From positions 1-7,512 of the forward strand of contig JAUWMW010000111.1 of assembly GCA_030612965.1 (NCBI GenBank): DNA of 7,512 nucleotides, given 5' to 3'. Source of the stretch: a bacterium. Lineage in GTDB: Bacteria; Zixibacteria; MSB-5A5; GN15; FEB-12. The notes below the pieces were generated by a model. It saw only the letters and a program-made list of their open reading frames with translations, was not told the DNA's origin and did not search any database. Positions within the stretch are counted from its first letter, which is position 1, and each line of letters begins with the position of its first letter. The translations under genes were made by a program, and so were the position numbers. Shown here piece after piece: positions 1 through 6,331 of the stretch.

Positions 1-62
1 GAACTCTCGGCCATCTTCACAGCCGAAAGCTTGAAATCCCGGTCAAAATTACGACGAGACAT
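1..62 (-). CDS. IS3-family transposase OrfA, N-terminal fragment (cut by window edge)
   Basis: The first 20 codons are visible, from ATG at 62-60, reading MSRRNFDRDFKLSAVKMAES. The R-x-F-D-x-D-F-K-L-x-A-V-K-M pattern is the start of the HTH_Tnp_1 helix-turn-helix domain of IS3/IS911-type OrfA proteins, which binds the element's ends. In this family OrfA is normally about 90-110 residues and is joined to the DDE integrase OrfB by programmed -1 frameshifting; that part is out of view. A GGAGGTG ribosome binding site (69-75) sits 6 bases upstream of the ATG and supports the start. The reading frame is intact as far as it can be seen. No cargo genes are visible on this side, because the element end lies only 67 bases upstream of the start codon. 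Confidence 0.8.
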   Translation of the reverse strand, partial: MSRRNFDRDFKLSAVKMAES

Positions 63-103
63 AATGAACACCTCCAAAGCCAACTTAACACGACCTTCAA
101 AAA

Positions 104-129
104 GTGTCCACCTTTTTGGGGGAAGATCA
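104..129 (-). repeat. Terminal inverted repeat of the IS3-family element
   Basis: Read on the minus strand, this 26-base stretch starts TGATCTTCC and ends GGTGGACAC, the form expected for the orfA-proximal end of IS3-group elements. It lies 41 bases upstream of the orfA start codon, a usual spacing. The matching repeat is off the left edge and cannot be compared. Confidence 0.7.
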
Positions 130-153
130 GTTCCAACCTACGAAGCTACTTAT

Positions 154-197
154 GTGTCAGGTCACAATCCCGTTGACACGGGATCAAGACCTGACAC
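154..197. repeat. 44-base two-tier perfect hairpin (REP-like palindrome or transcription end)
   Basis: The arms are GTGTCAGGTC (154-163) and GACCTGACAC (188-197), an exact 10-bp match. Inside them, ATCCCGT (167-173) pairs exactly with ACGGGAT (178-184). The tiers are separated by symmetric 3-base bulges (ACA and CAA), and the loop is TGAC. There is no T-run on either side, so it is not a standard intrinsic terminator. It lies 69 bases past the stop of the leftward phosphoesterase gene and 25 bases outside the IS end. It could be a dispersed REP-type element or a factor-assisted transcription end; the sequence alone does not decide. Confidence 0.75.
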
Positions 198-265
198 AAC
201 GGCACAAGAGGTTTATCAACACTCCCTGAAGAGGTTGCCACCACAAGAGATCACCGGTAACTAAG

Positions 266-1129
266 CTATAGCAACTCCCGACAGGCATTGTCCAGATCGT
301 CCGGGTCAAACCTCACCAGCGCCAGTTCCGGGCCATCATGGGCAGCGTTGAACATGTGAGTCCGTCCGATCTTGTCCCGCCAGGAACCTGTCAGGCGAGT
401 TGACTCGTGAATATGGCCATGTAGCGTCAGCAGCGGTTGGCGCTTCTCGATGAACTTCTGAATCGCTATTGATCCGGTATGCAGGTCAAGCGGAACGTGA
501 TCAATCATCTTGCCGTCGAGCGCTGTCCGGTCCAGCTTTGTCTGGTACGGGGGTGAATGAAAGAGCAATATCGCCCTGGCAAGGTCATCGTCCTGCGCAA
601 GCTCTTGAAGGTCCCGTTCGATGGTCCGGTACCGCTCCTTTTTCCCTCCTCCAGGCGTTGACCTGTACCCTTCCTCCGGAGAAACGCAGCCGGGGTCAAC
701 AAAGCGAGACACATCATAGCGCTCCCAATCTTTCAGCAGAAATGGTGACGGGGGGATAAATGAGTACCCGTAGACAGAGAACTCCCCCAAATCGGCTCTG
801 GAGTTATGGACGTATTCCCACAGTCCTCCTTCCGCCCCGGCGCGGAGGTCCTCCTCGAATAAACGAGGATCATCATTTCCAAGGATTATGAAGACTCGCG
901 GGTACCGGCTCGACAGAGCCCTCCGGAGGTTCCCGAATTCTCGTGCCAGATAGTCGATCACAGAGTTGTCATGATCCATAGCCGGATGAGTCGTCGCGCC
1001 GAAACCGAATGGAAGAATATCTCCGCCAATGAAGAGCGCTCTGGGCGGAGTCCTCATAATGGAATCGAAGAGCTTCTGAAACCGCTCAAGATTGCCATGC
1101 AAATCTGACACAAAAAAACATTCGGCCAT
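266..1129 (-). CDS. Calcineurin-like metallophosphoesterase
   Basis: This 287-residue soluble protein has the metallophosphoesterase metal-binding series in order: SDLHGN (D9, H11), GGD (D37), GNDD (N85), an LLFHSPPY block (H191) and GHIH (H239, H241). Such enzymes use a dinuclear metal centre (Mn, Fe or Zn) to hydrolyse phosphomonoesters or diesters; the substrate cannot be read from sequence. The GNH motif of many family members is GNDD here, so the usual catalytic histidine next to N85 is an aspartate. No signal peptide or membrane segment is seen, so it is probably cytoplasmic. The ATG at 1129 is preferred because TGAGG (1136-1140) lies 6 bases upstream and the DxH motif then falls at residues 9-11 as usual; the frame remains open to 1234, but that extra N-terminus looks non-coding. 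The gene diverges from the kinase cluster, and no functional link is evident. Confidence 0.9.
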   Translation of the reverse strand: MAECFFVSDLHGNLERFQKLFDSIMRTPPRALFIGGDILPFGFGATTHPAMDHDNSVIDYLAREFGNLRRALSSRYPRVFIILGNDDPRLFEEDLRAGAEGGLWEYVHNSRADLGEFSVYGYSFIPPSPFLLKDWERYDVSRFVDPGCVSPEEGYRSTPGGGKKERYRTIERDLQELAQDDDLARAILLFHSPPYQTKLDRTALDGKMIDHVPLDLHTGSIAIQKFIEKRQPLLTLHGHIHESTRLTGSWRDKIGRTHMFNAAHDGPELALVRFDPDDLDNACRELL

Positions 1130-1283
1130 GGGATACCTCAAAAGTCGGTCCCATATTACGACGCCTGAGCGATAACTGCAAGGTGAATCCAGGATCGACG
1201 GCTTTCTTTGACTGTTCGGGCCTTCCGGAAACACCTTGTGTCGCCATGTATTTCAGGTTGTCAGCCACCGCAGCAAAGTTCAT
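1086..1283 (-). CDS. Possible small protein of unknown function upstream of the phosphoesterase
   Basis: This 65-codon ORF starts at ATG 1283-1281 with an excellent GGAGGTG ribosome binding site (1289-1295) 5 bases upstream. It begins MNFAAVADNLKYMATQGVSG, has a basic middle (LSLRRR) and ends in a hydrophobic and aromatic stretch. It runs 44 bases into the phosphoesterase gene in another frame, so the two would be co-transcribed and perhaps translationally coupled. I do not recognise a family. The first 45 or so codons look more gene-like than the overlapping tail, so it may be a real small gene, a gene whose 3' end has drifted, or an upstream regulatory ORF. The strong ribosome binding site is the main support. 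Confidence 0.4.
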   Translation of the reverse strand: MNFAAVADNLKYMATQGVSGRPEQSKKAVDPGFTLQLSLRRRNMGPTFEVSHGRMFFCVRFAWQS

Positions 1284-1303
1284 ATAGACACCTCCGAAAC
1301 TGG

Positions 1304-1331
1304 TTGACATCCAGAACTACCTGCGTACATT
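1304..1331 (+). promoter_or_regulatory. Candidate sigma70-type promoter for the kinase/transporter cluster
   Basis: TTGACA (1304-1309, a perfect -35 match) is followed after 16 bases by TACATT (1326-1331, 4 of 6 matches to TATAAT). Transcription would begin near 1338, leaving a leader of about 95 bases before the first possible kinase start. This is a consensus match only, in a gap where a rightward promoter is expected. Confidence 0.4.
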
Positions 1332-1432
1332 GTGAATAGTTTCTCAAGGTTGAGGTAGTCGAACAGATTCGCAGATAACTTCCAAAACTCCCAGAACGGA
1401 TAACGTTGCCGAGATGGTACGACTGATAGTGA

Positions 1433-3175
1433 GTGTATACCATAGCTGAACGTATATCAACAGAAGCAAACGGGTTTCATGAACCAGGGCCGGTGAGTGC
1501 GGAACATTACCGTTCTCTTCGGCGCCGAACTATAATCCGTTTGTCGCTGACCTACCTGAGTCCGGTAATAATACTCGCCGCGTATTTCCTTCTTCAGTAC
1601 AGTGCCGTGGTCTCAGAGAGCGAGCGCCTTCACTTGAAGGCGATGGCTGAGAGCCAGGCCAATACGCTGGATCTTTTCCTGTCGGAAAGGCAGGTTAATC
1701 TCTCCAACTTGATCGATGATCCAGGCTTCCCTGTGAAGCCGACTTCCGCCGATCTGGACCACGATCTGAAGGGACTGCGTCGCATCAGCGACGTGTTTGT
1801 CGATATTGGTTTCTTCGATTCTTCGGGGGTGCAGGTGGCCTACGCCGGACCCTATCCATCTCTGGAAAAACAGGATTACCATCTGGAGGAATGGTACACT
1901 ACACTGAGGGAGCAACGGGCCAGCTTCATCATCACTGACATCTATCTTGGATTCCGGCAGAGACCGCATTTCACCATAGCTGTGAGCAGGGTTACGCACG
2001 AGGGACTGGTGGTGTTACGGGCTACGCTCGATCCTCAGAAGATGTACCATTACATGAACTCGCTGGGAGGTTCGAGCGATGTGGCGGCGTCCATCGTCAA
2101 CCTGAACGGAACCTATCAACTGGTAGCCGGGGTGATTGCCCAGCCGCTGGACACCAGTTCCCTGATACCGCCTCGGACTCCACGACAGGGTTCGACCGAG
2201 GCCACAGTTAACGGCGCGTCGTTCACCTATGGTTACTCGTGGTTGCAAACGGTTGACTGGTCACTAATGGTTCGAAAACCTCCCGGACAGCGCCAGAGCT
2301 TCTTTTCCAGTTTCCGACCGAGGATAATCGGAGCTGCCGCCGCCATGGTCATCATCGGTTTTGTCGTCATAGTCAACCGGGCTCGAAAACGCGTTGAGTT
2401 GCAAAGGGATTCCGACATCAGTCGCCTGCAACTCACGCATGCCGCTAAGCTGGCCTCAGTGGGTGAATTGGCCGCAGGCATAGCGCATGAGATCAACAAC
2501 CCACTCGCTTCCATCAATGAGGAAGCCGGGTTGATGAAAGATCTTATGGACCCAAAGTTGGGAGATCCGGTCACACCTGAGGAGTTGGCCCATTATCTGG
2601 ATTCCATCCAGGAGTCTGTGTTCAGATGCCGCGATATCACTCGCAAGTTGCTGGGCTTTGTCCACAAGACGGATATTGACCTGAAGGAGCAAGATATTCA
2701 TCAATTGATCGACGAGGTTGTGGATGGGCTGCTGGGGCATGAAATGGTAGTGTCCAATATCGAAGTTAAAAGAGAATACAGCGACGACGTTCCCGAGTTG
2801 GTCACCGACGGCAATGAACTGGAGCAGGTGCTTTTGAACATACTCAATAATGCCATAGACGCTCTGGAAGATAAGCCGGGAGGAATCTCCATTGTCACTA
2901 AGCGCACCGGCGACAAAGTCAGGATAGAGCTATCCGATACCGGCAAAGGAATGAGCATGGAACAGTTGGAAAACATCTTTGTGCCGTTCTACACGACCAA
3001 GGAGGTCGGGAAAGGAACCGGCCTCGGGCTCTCGGTCAGTTATGGGATTGTCAGAGACCTGGGCGGAGAGATAGAGGTCCGGAGTCGTCCCGGACACGGA
3101 AGTACTTTCACTCTGGTGTTACCTGTTCGCCACAAGGGACCGAGTGCCGAAGCTCAGACAGGGTTCAGAGGATGA
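1433..3175 (+). CDS. Membrane sensor histidine kinase with dCache-like extracytoplasmic domain
   Basis: This protein of 580 residues is the likely input of the cluster. TM1 is at about 37-60 and TM2 at about 298-318. Between them is an extracytoplasmic domain of roughly 240 residues with dCache hallmarks: an LDLFLSERQ helix near 79-87, then a GFFDSSG...AYAGPYP block and a conserved EEWY. Such domains bind small ligands outside the membrane. No HAMP domain is seen; a helix joins TM2 to the HisKA H-box GIAHEINNPL (phosphorylated H352). The ATPase motifs are complete: N-box LLNILNNAIDAL (N469, N473), G1 DTGKGM (502-507), F-box FVPFYTTK (516-523) and G2 GKGTGLGLS (526-534). The kinase should autophosphorylate and pass phosphate to receivers; two are encoded downstream. 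The start is uncertain: GTG at 1433 lacks a good ribosome binding site, and GTG at 1493 is an alternative that keeps TM1. Confidence 0.93.
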   Translation: MYTIAERISTEANGFHEPGPVSAEHYRSLRRRTIIRLSLTYLSPVIILAAYFLLQYSAVVSESERLHLKAMAESQANTLDLFLSERQVNLSNLIDDPGFPVKPTSADLDHDLKGLRRISDVFVDIGFFDSSGVQVAYAGPYPSLEKQDYHLEEWYTTLREQRASFIITDIYLGFRQRPHFTIAVSRVTHEGLVVLRATLDPQKMYHYMNSLGGSSDVAASIVNLNGTYQLVAGVIAQPLDTSSLIPPRTPRQGSTEATVNGASFTYGYSWLQTVDWSLMVRKPPGQRQSFFSSFRPRIIGAAAAMVIIGFVVIVNRARKRVELQRDSDISRLQLTHAAKLASVGELAAGIAHEINNPLASINEEAGLMKDLMDPKLGDPVTPEELAHYLDSIQESVFRCRDITRKLLGFVHKTDIDLKEQDIHQLIDEVVDGLLGHEMVVSNIEVKREYSDDVPELVTDGNELEQVLLNILNNAIDALEDKPGGISIVTKRTGDKVRIELSDTGKGMSMEQLENIFVPFYTTKEVGKGTGLGLSVSYGIVRDLGGEIEVRSRPGHGSTFTLVLPVRHKGPSAEAQTGFRG

Positions 3176-3201
3176 AGAGAAAGATTGTCCAGCCATACGA
3201 T

Positions 3202-3207
3202 AGGAGG
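3202..3207 (+). promoter_or_regulatory. AGGAGG ribosome binding site of the CBS protein gene
   Basis: A perfect AGGAGG lies 5 bases before GTG 3213 and 11 bases before the in-frame ATG 3219. The spacing favours GTG slightly; both give the same protein apart from two residues. Confidence 0.75.
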
Positions 3208-3212
3208 ACATC

Positions 3213-3761
3213 GTGGTAATGAAAAGTGTTGAGGAATTGATGGTACCCCGCGATAAGTATGCGGTCGTACCCCAGGAGGCCACTCTGCTTGAAACAGTTC
3301 TGGCCATTGAAGAAGCCCAAAAACGACGAGATCGGCGTCGACAACCTTTTCGAGGGGTGCTTGTCGCCGATGAAAATGACAAGATCATCGGTAAATTCGG
3401 CCAACTGGCTTTTCTCAAAGCATTACAACCCCACCGTGATTTCCTCCACGACACCAGCAAGCTCGCCAGTGCCGGCGTCAGCGAACAGATGATGTCGTCG
3501 GTGATGGATCACTCTCAGTTCTTCCATGACGATTTGTTGGACTTGTGTCTGAGAGCCTCCAACTTGAAGGTCAAGGAGGTGATGCATCCCATCAGCGAGA
3601 CCATCGATGTGAACACGTCACTGGGTGAAGCCATCGCGAAAGTCATCCAATGGGAGTGTTTGTCCGTTCTCGTTACGCGGGAATCCAGGGTAGTTGGGTT
3701 GCTGCGCCTTTCGGACTTGTGTCAGGAAATCGCCGAGTGGATGAAAGACCTTTCAGAATAA
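3213..3761 (+). CDS. Stand-alone two-CBS-domain protein
   Basis: The 182-residue soluble protein has two CBS modules. CBS1 runs from about residue 5 (VEELMVP...YAVVPQEATLLETV) to about 71, with GVLVADENDKIIGKF as its second strand pair; CBS2 runs from about 119 (VKEVMHPISETIDVNTSL) to about 177, ending VVGLLRLSDL. A linker of about 45 residues joins them, and CBS1 contains a basic stretch (QKRRDRRR, 36-43). CBS pairs commonly bind AMP, ATP or related nucleotides and act as regulatory modules, often on transporters and channels. The gene starts 37 bases after the kinase stop and ends 27 bases before the receiver-transporter gene. It has no catalytic or DNA-binding domain, so it probably acts on a neighbouring product, which is inference. 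Start: GTG 3213, with ATG 3219 as alternative. Confidence 0.9.
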   Translation: MVMKSVEELMVPRDKYAVVPQEATLLETVLAIEEAQKRRDRRRQPFRGVLVADENDKIIGKFGQLAFLKALQPHRDFLHDTSKLASAGVSEQMMSSVMDHSQFFHDDLLDLCLRASNLKVKEVMHPISETIDVNTSLGEAIAKVIQWECLSVLVTRESRVVGLLRLSDLCQEIAEWMKDLSE

Positions 3762-3788
3762 CCAGTATGGGTGGACCGGAGTTGACTT

Positions 3789-5822
3789 ATGCCTAAGGTA
3801 TTGCTGATCGACGACGAGGACAAGTTTCGTATTTCCTTAGCAAAGCGTCTCGAATTGCATGGCTTTGATACCGTTGATCTGAACAGCGGCGAGGACGCTG
3901 TCAAACTCGTGCGCACTGACTCCGATATCGACATTGTGCTTCTGGATCGCAAGATGCCGGGTATGTCTGGAGAGCAGGTTCTTACGGAACTCAAAAGGTA
4001 TCGTCCTGAGCTTCAGATAATCATGTTGACGGGGCACGGGACCACGAAGTCAGTCATGGAAACGGGCCGACTCGATGCCTACACCTACCTGCAAAAGCCG
4101 TATGAGTTCGAGAAACTGGTAGAAGTCATTGAAGCCGCCCGGCGGGACAAAGTTCACGTATTGGCTCGCCACGAGATAGCGCATACAGAGAAGGGCTCCT
4201 TCAGGGGTTGGTTGAAAGGATCGCACAACTCGCGACCTGGAGTCATACTGCTCGGTCTCCTCTTGTTTGCAGCAATCATTCTCACACCTCCTTCTGACCG
4301 CATGCTGGAGTTGATGTCGGCTCCGAAAACAGGCGAGTTAACTGATGCTTGCATGGGCTACGCGGACTATCGCAAGATGGACGATGGTGAGAACATCGCT
4401 CACTACTATAGCCACAAGTACAACCTGTTCAGCACTGTGATCGATGAGTCGGGTAATGAAGTGAAACAGCCCCTGACACCGAGCGATGCGGCCTTTCGAG
4501 CCAAGGTCATGCTGGGCACGTTGGTGGTGGCGGCGCTTTTCTGGGCCACCGGCGCCGTACCTATTGGCATCACGGCCTTGCTGGTGGGGGTATTCATGTA
4601 CTTCCTCGGCGTCTTGAGACCAGATGACATCGCCAAGGGGTACTCCAAAGATGCTGTCATTTTCATCTTCGGTGTTCTGGCCATGTCTGCCGCTATATGC
4701 AAGACCGGGTTAGACCGGCGAATCGGATTGCTGTTGTTAGGTCCGGCGAAGAACCTGAAATTGCTTTTGTTCCTTTTTCTACCCATGTTTGGAGTGGCCT
4801 GTTCATTCATTTCTGAGCACGCGCTCATCGCTTTCATTATGCCGCTTTTCATGATGGTTTATGCCTCCTCCATTCGTACTGCCGGTGTCAAGCAGGACAA
4901 ATCCCTGGCTGTCATGTTCGTTCTCTCGCTATGTTTTGTGGCCAACTGCGGCGGGCCGGGTTCGCCGGCCGCCGGCGGTCGCAATGCCGTAATGCTTGGG
5001 ATTCTCACGGACTATGGGATACCCCCCACGTTTGGTGAGTGGATTCAGTATGGTCTGCCGTTTGTGCCCGTCATGGCGCTGGTAATCGCAAGCTACTTCT
5101 TTATCATGTTTCGTAAGAAGCTGAAAGTACAGAAGCTGAATGTTTCATCGCTCGTACACCAGGCATCTGAGCGGATTGGGCCTATGAATCGGAAGGAGTA
5201 TATCACCGCCTTTGTTCTGATCGGTCTCATTGTTCTGTGGATCACCACCAGCGACATATTCGGCATGGGGGGGCCGATAATACTCTGTCTGGTTATTCTC
5301 AACATTCTCCGGATTCTCCGCTGGCGCGATATTGCCCAAATTCCCTGGGATGTTGTCGCTTTGTATGCCAGTGCCTGCGCCCTGGGAAAAGGTTTGGCTG
5401 TCACCGGAGCAGCGCTCTTTCTCGCCGACAGTTTCACCTCTGTATTGCCCGAGTTCTTCCGTAGCGGTGAGGGACTAGCCATTGCCACCAGCTTGTTCAC
5501 AGGGATAGCAACCAATTTCATGAGTGATGGAGCCACGGTATCGGCTATCGGCCCGATTACGATCCCGATGGCTACGATATCCGGAACTCACCCCTGGATG
5601 ATTGGTTTGGCCACCGCTTTTTCCTCATCGTTTGCACACATGCTGATTATCGGTACTCCAAACAACGCCATTGCCTATGCCCTGGCCAAGGATCCGCATA
5701 CCGGAGAGCAACTGGTGACTCTCGGCGATTTCTTGAAACACGGAGCGGTGATAGTCGTTTTATCATTTGCCGTTCTGTGGTTCTGGACTTTTCTTGGTTA
5801 TTGGCGATGGATTGGATTTTAG
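3789..5822 (+). CDS. Response-regulator receiver domain fused to an SLC13/DASS-type anion transporter
   Basis: One uninterrupted 677-codon frame. Residues 1 to about 120 form a complete receiver domain: acidic pair D8/D9, phospho-acceptor D53 in VLLDRKMPG, T81 in LTGHG and K103 in LQKPYE. After a linker of about 30 residues (121-150), a polytopic membrane protein begins with TM1 at 151-168. It resembles the divalent anion:Na+ symporter (DASS, SLC13) family: LFWATGAVPIGITALL at 250-265, GGPGSPAAGGRNAV at 388-401, PWDVVALYASACALGKGLAVTG, ATNFMSDGAT at 574-583 and IIGTPNN ending at 626. Members carry dicarboxylates, citrate or sulfate with Na+; the substrate here is unknown. The usual SNT substrate/Na+ motifs read SEH (342-344) and SDG (579-581). 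About 68 residues (169-236) separate TM1 from the next membrane block. GGAG (3778-3781) lies 7 bases before the ATG. The receiver is on the cytoplasmic side, so phosphorylation could gate transport. Confidence 0.92.
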   Translation: MPKVLLIDDEDKFRISLAKRLELHGFDTVDLNSGEDAVKLVRTDSDIDIVLLDRKMPGMSGEQVLTELKRYRPELQIIMLTGHGTTKSVMETGRLDAYTYLQKPYEFEKLVEVIEAARRDKVHVLARHEIAHTEKGSFRGWLKGSHNSRPGVILLGLLLFAAIILTPPSDRMLELMSAPKTGELTDACMGYADYRKMDDGENIAHYYSHKYNLFSTVIDESGNEVKQPLTPSDAAFRAKVMLGTLVVAALFWATGAVPIGITALLVGVFMYFLGVLRPDDIAKGYSKDAVIFIFGVLAMSAAICKTGLDRRIGLLLLGPAKNLKLLLFLFLPMFGVACSFISEHALIAFIMPLFMMVYASSIRTAGVKQDKSLAVMFVLSLCFVANCGGPGSPAAGGRNAVMLGILTDYGIPPTFGEWIQYGLPFVPVMALVIASYFFIMFRKKLKVQKLNVSSLVHQASERIGPMNRKEYITAFVLIGLIVLWITTSDIFGMGGPIILCLVILNILRILRWRDIAQIPWDVVALYASACALGKGLAVTGAALFLADSFTSVLPEFFRSGEGLAIATSLFTGIATNFMSDGATVSAIGPITIPMATISGTHPWMIGLATAFSSSFAHMLIIGTPNNAIAYALAKDPHTGEQLVTLGDFLKHGAVIVVLSFAVLWFWTFLGYWRWIGF

Positions 5823-5842
5823 GCGAGTAAAGGAAGGACAGT

Positions 5843-6331
5843 ATGCCGGACAAAATAAAGCTGCTCATCGTTGACGATGAAGTGAAGTTCCTCGAGTCGA
5901 TCGCCAGACGCCTGGAACTGCGAGATTTCGATGTCACCAAGGCGACCAATGGTCAGGACGCATTGACTATCGCCGGCAAGGACAGGTTTGACCTGGTGTT
6001 GCTGGATCTGAAAATGCCCGGCCTCAACGGCAAACAGGTGCTGGAGATTCTCAAGAAGGAGCACAAGTTTCTTGAGGTTATTATTCTCACCGGGCATGGG
6101 TCGCTTGATTCGGCCGTTGAATGTACGCGGCTCGGCGCCTTCGATTACTTGCCGAAGCCGTATGAACTCGATAGTCTTCTTGAGAAACTCCAGAAGGCAT
6201 ACGAGGCGAGACTGCAGAAAAAGTTTGAGGCAGATCAGGAGCGGTTGGAAAAAATCGCCAATCTGGCTAGCGGCCACAGCGCTCTGGGGATTCTGCGTGA
6301 ACTTCGCAAGCTGGACGACGAAGAGAAATAA
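5843..6331 (+). CDS. Single-domain response regulator with helical C-terminal tail
   Basis: This 162-residue protein has a complete receiver: D11/D12, phospho-acceptor D55 in VLLDLKMPG, T83 in ILTGHG and K105 in LPKPYE. The receiver ends near residue 122; the rest (about 123-162) is charged and probably helical (RLQKKFEADQERLEKIANLA) and contains no helix-turn-helix or enzymatic domain. By eye, roughly half of the aligned receiver positions are identical to the receiver fused to the upstream transporter, suggesting duplication. It starts 20 bases after the transporter stop, with AGGAAGG (5831-5837) 5 bases before the ATG. It could be a phosphate sink, a phosphorelay intermediate or a protein that binds the kinase, CBS protein or transporter through its tail; the sequence does not choose among these. 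Confidence 0.92.
   Translation: MPDKIKLLIVDDEVKFLESIARRLELRDFDVTKATNGQDALTIAGKDRFDLVLLDLKMPGLNGKQVLEILKKEHKFLEVIILTGHGSLDSAVECTRLGAFDYLPKPYELDSLLEKLQKAYEARLQKKFEADQERLEKIANLASGHSALGILRELRKLDDEEK

Larger units (their letters stand above)
1..129 (-). mobile_element. End of an IS3-family insertion sequence, truncated by the window
   Basis: The leftward strand starts with a terminal-repeat-like sequence, then a short leader, a Shine-Dalgarno site and the start of a transposase orfA. The outermost 26 bases (104-129, read leftward) begin TGATCTTCCCCC and end GTGGACAC, which fits my recollection of IS3-group ends (TGATCTTACCC...GTGGACAC). The boundary is placed at 129 from that TGAT start; a few bases either way are possible. 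The other end, orfB and the target duplication lie outside the window, so completeness and activity cannot be judged. Confidence 0.8.

Noticed and set aside
31..264. Rightward open frame of 77 codons at the left edge
   Set aside because: It runs antisense through the IS end and orfA start and through the hairpin, has no ribosome binding site, and its content follows from the palindrome.
1130..1234. Extended N-terminus of the phosphoesterase frame
   Set aside because: The extra 35 codons have no ribosome binding site, contain no family sequence, and precede an ATG with a good site placed correctly before the DxH motif.
4207..4230. Possible internal TTG start giving a transporter without the receiver
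   Set aside because: AGGGG followed 4 bases later by TTG (residue 142) exists, but a weak start codon inside a continuous frame is poor evidence against the clear GGAG-ATG start at 3789.
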